This document shows, piece by piece, positions 62,732 to 64,000 of a stretch of DNA of 64,000 bases. The notes below the pieces were generated by a model. That model was not told the DNA's origin. It ran no database searches and saw nothing but the letters and a program-made list of their open reading frames with translations. Source of the stretch: Paenibacillus mesophilus (lineage in GTDB: Bacteria > Bacillota > Bacilli > Paenibacillales > NBRC-103111). The stretch spans positions 58,090-122,089 of the forward strand of contig NZ_VCRA01000020.1 of assembly GCF_005938385.1 (NCBI RefSeq), written 5' to 3'. Position 1 is the first letter of the stretch. Each line of letters opens with the position of its first letter. The translations under genes were made by a program, and so were the position numbers.

Positions 62732-63022
62732 TTAGTGTTTGGCGCGGCTAATGATGACAAGCAGGATGAACAGCACCAGAATGACTCCCGTCGAAGAAAA
62801 CGCGGGACCTTTCGGACAACAGTGCTCCTCATGCACATTTACAAAACTGACCGATACGTTTCCGTGATGCGGCGGTTTCATGATCGGAGCGACCTGGTTC
62901 GGCATCGGGGCCGAGATCGGAGAGACCATGTTCGGCATCGGCATGTTCGGCATCGGCATGTTCGGCATCGGCATCATCGCTGCCGGTGCTACGTTCATGA
63001 TCGGCTTTTGCGAATATTCCAT
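62732..63022 (-). CDS. YjcZ-like small membrane protein with Met-Pro repeats
   Basis: The 96-residue protein ends with a hydrophobic helix (SSTGVILVLFILLVIISRAKH) typical of YjcZ-like sporulation peptides. The N-terminal half has three to four copies of a MPNMP unit, encoded by a 15-base tandem repeat near 62928-62975. A HEEHCCPKG segment lies before the helix. GGGAGGTG precedes the ATG. The assignment to the YjcZ group rests on the C-terminal helix only. Confidence 0.65.
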   Translation of the reverse strand: MEYSQKPIMNVAPAAMMPMPNMPMPNMPMPNMVSPISAPMPNQVAPIMKPPHHGNVSVSFVNVHEEHCCPKGPAFSSTGVILVLFILLVIISRAKH

Positions 63023-63295
63023 TATTGCACCTCCCTTTAACCTTCAACTGATAACAGTCTATGGGGGAGCACCCAGCGGGAACACGGATAAACACCCAAG
63101 GGGGGGCAAAATGGACGGCCGCCCAATCCTTCGCCTCTATCGCCGACTCCCGTTTGCTCCTTCGGCGATTGGGCAACAATGAGGATATCCGGATTGTTCA
63201 ACGTTTTGTCAAAAAGACGCCGGATACGCGAATGGATTTGAAAACCAAAATATCGTATAATCTTGAAGGGACATTTCGAACGAGGAGGACCACAC

Positions 63296-63676
63296 ATGTA
63301 TAAATGGATTATGTCCGTCTTGTTTTTCGGGGCGTGCACATTCGGCCTGATCTTCCTGATGGTCAGCTCTAAACCGGAAAAAAGCGAAGAAAACGCAGCG
63401 GCAGAAGCCGGGAAACCTCAGTTGAAAATTACGGCCAGCAATTTCAAGTTCGATCAAGCGGAATACAAAGTGAAAAAAGGGGAAACGCTGCAAGTCGTCG
63501 TGAAAAACTCGGAGGGCGTGCACGGCATAGATATCGCCCAGCTCGGCATTTCCTTAAGCGGCAAAGAGCTGTCCAAGGAAGTGACATTCGACAAGGCGGG
63601 CACTTATGACATTATGTGCAACGTTCCTTGCGGAGCCGGTCACGTAAATATGAAGGCGAAATTGATCGTCGAATAA
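63296..63676 (+). CDS. Membrane-anchored cupredoxin with a CuA-like site
   Basis: The 126-residue protein has one N-terminal helix (WIMSVLFFGACTFGLIFLMV) and a cupredoxin domain (about 42-126). Candidate copper ligands are H76 (EGVHG), C108, C112, H116 and M119 in CNVPCGAGHVNM. That is the CuA spacing C-x3-C-x3-H-x2-M of cytochrome oxidase subunit II. The middle residue that is usually Glu is Val here. It stands alone, not in an oxidase operon, so it may be a copper carrier or a small electron-transfer protein outside the membrane. AGGAGG precedes the ATG at 63296. Confidence 0.88.
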   Translation: MYKWIMSVLFFGACTFGLIFLMVSSKPEKSEENAAAEAGKPQLKITASNFKFDQAEYKVKKGETLQVVVKNSEGVHGIDIAQLGISLSGKELSKEVTFDKAGTYDIMCNVPCGAGHVNMKAKLIVE

Positions 63677-64000
63677 AGAAGAAAAAGAGAGGGACAAGCG
63701 CCCAATGTCATTAAGTTAAGCTCAAAGACAAGACCAGGAATAAAAATGGAATTGGAAACGGCATGGGAAAAAGCCCTGTGCCGTTTGTTTTTTTGGTGCC
63801 AGCAAGGAAAAAGCGTGCAGCAAACAAAGCGGATGGAATATCCACTTAAAAAATGTTCATGTGAACGGAATTATATGCTACTCTGTAGACGAAGCTAACG
63901 ACTGATTTCCAGCGGATTTTGCGCGTATTCTTCTGCCCTGGACGAATGGGTCGAATCGGCAAAATGTTTTTGCGAATCAGCGCTTCAACATCGGGCGGGG
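63677..64000. other. 3' end of window, no confident gene
   Basis: A hairpin (AAACGGCA ... TGCCGTTT, about 63755-63790) followed by a run of T residues looks like a terminator for the upstream cupredoxin gene. A 50-codon frame at 63746-63898 reads through it and has only a weak AGGAA site. An ATG at 63947 may open a frame that leaves the window. I cannot say what lies here. Confidence 0.4.

Noticed and set aside
62928..62980. Possible CRISPR-like array
   Set aside because: The repeats are contiguous 15-base units without spacers and lie inside a coding frame.
63680..64000. Possible insertion-sequence end at the window edge
   Set aside because: The hairpin and the late ATG are suggestive, but I see no terminal inverted repeat or transposase motif within the window.

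Overview
The window looks like chromosome from a spore-forming Gram-positive bacterium of the Paenibacillaceae (Paenibacillus/Cohnella type). The evidence is the moderately GC-rich codon use, strong AGGAGG ribosome-binding sites, YesM/YesN-type two-component genes, S-layer-homology (SLH) domains, a Spo0E-like phosphatase, DUF1054, DUF3055, DUF1292 and DUF3892 proteins, and a CIRCE heat-shock operator. I see no rRNA, tRNA, CRISPR array, intact transposase or prophage.

Layout. 1-4866 holds housekeeping genes: a CoA-binding protein (cut by the window edge), a C39-like peptidase, aroA, a paired crcB fluoride channel, a rhodanese and aroK. 4874-11152 is a minus-strand sugar-acid cluster reading lacI-type regulator, LarA-like racemase/epimerase, gluconokinase, SDR dehydrogenase and 6-phosphogluconate dehydrogenase. 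11338-24703 is mixed: htpG under a CIRCE operator, a two-component system whose kinase is frameshifted, a cytochrome c fused to SLH domains, a PhyH oxygenase with an AraC regulator, gpmA, and two Nudix genes of which one is frameshifted. 25202-32614 is a second minus-strand operon: a sugar-type ABC importer (binding protein and two permeases, no ATPase), a 2-hydroxyacid dehydrogenase, a second LarA-like protein, a ribokinase-like kinase and a DapA-family aldolase. Directly upstream lies a lipoprotein-YesM-YesN sensing operon (33311-38010). 38197-42020 holds a broken aldo/keto reductase, an AraC regulator, a Gfo/Idh dehydrogenase and an intact aldo/keto reductase. 42596-51483 includes a DUF2334/FG-GAP protein, two MFS transporters, an arginine/lysine/ornithine decarboxylase and several small conserved Firmicutes proteins. 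51573-63676 holds a YdeP/FdhF-type molybdoenzyme divergent from fdhD, an MBL-fold hydrolase, a GGDEF-histidine-kinase fusion, a three-gene ABC-2 exporter, a subtilase, a YjcZ-like peptide and a small membrane-anchored CuA-type cupredoxin.

The most interesting theme is the pair of LarA-like proteins. Both keep the lysine that tethers the nickel-pincer cofactor and the catalytic histidines of lactate racemase, and each sits in a different carbohydrate-acid operon. The first is next to gluconokinase and gnd, which suggests C2 epimerisation of an aldonate feeding the pentose phosphate pathway. The second theme is a family of intergenic repeats that abut stop codons. One copy has been read into the end of the ribokinase-like gene, adding about 46 residues.

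Several single-base frameshifts (histidine kinase, Nudix, aldo/keto reductase) are either real decay or sequence errors. I cannot tell which from this sequence alone.
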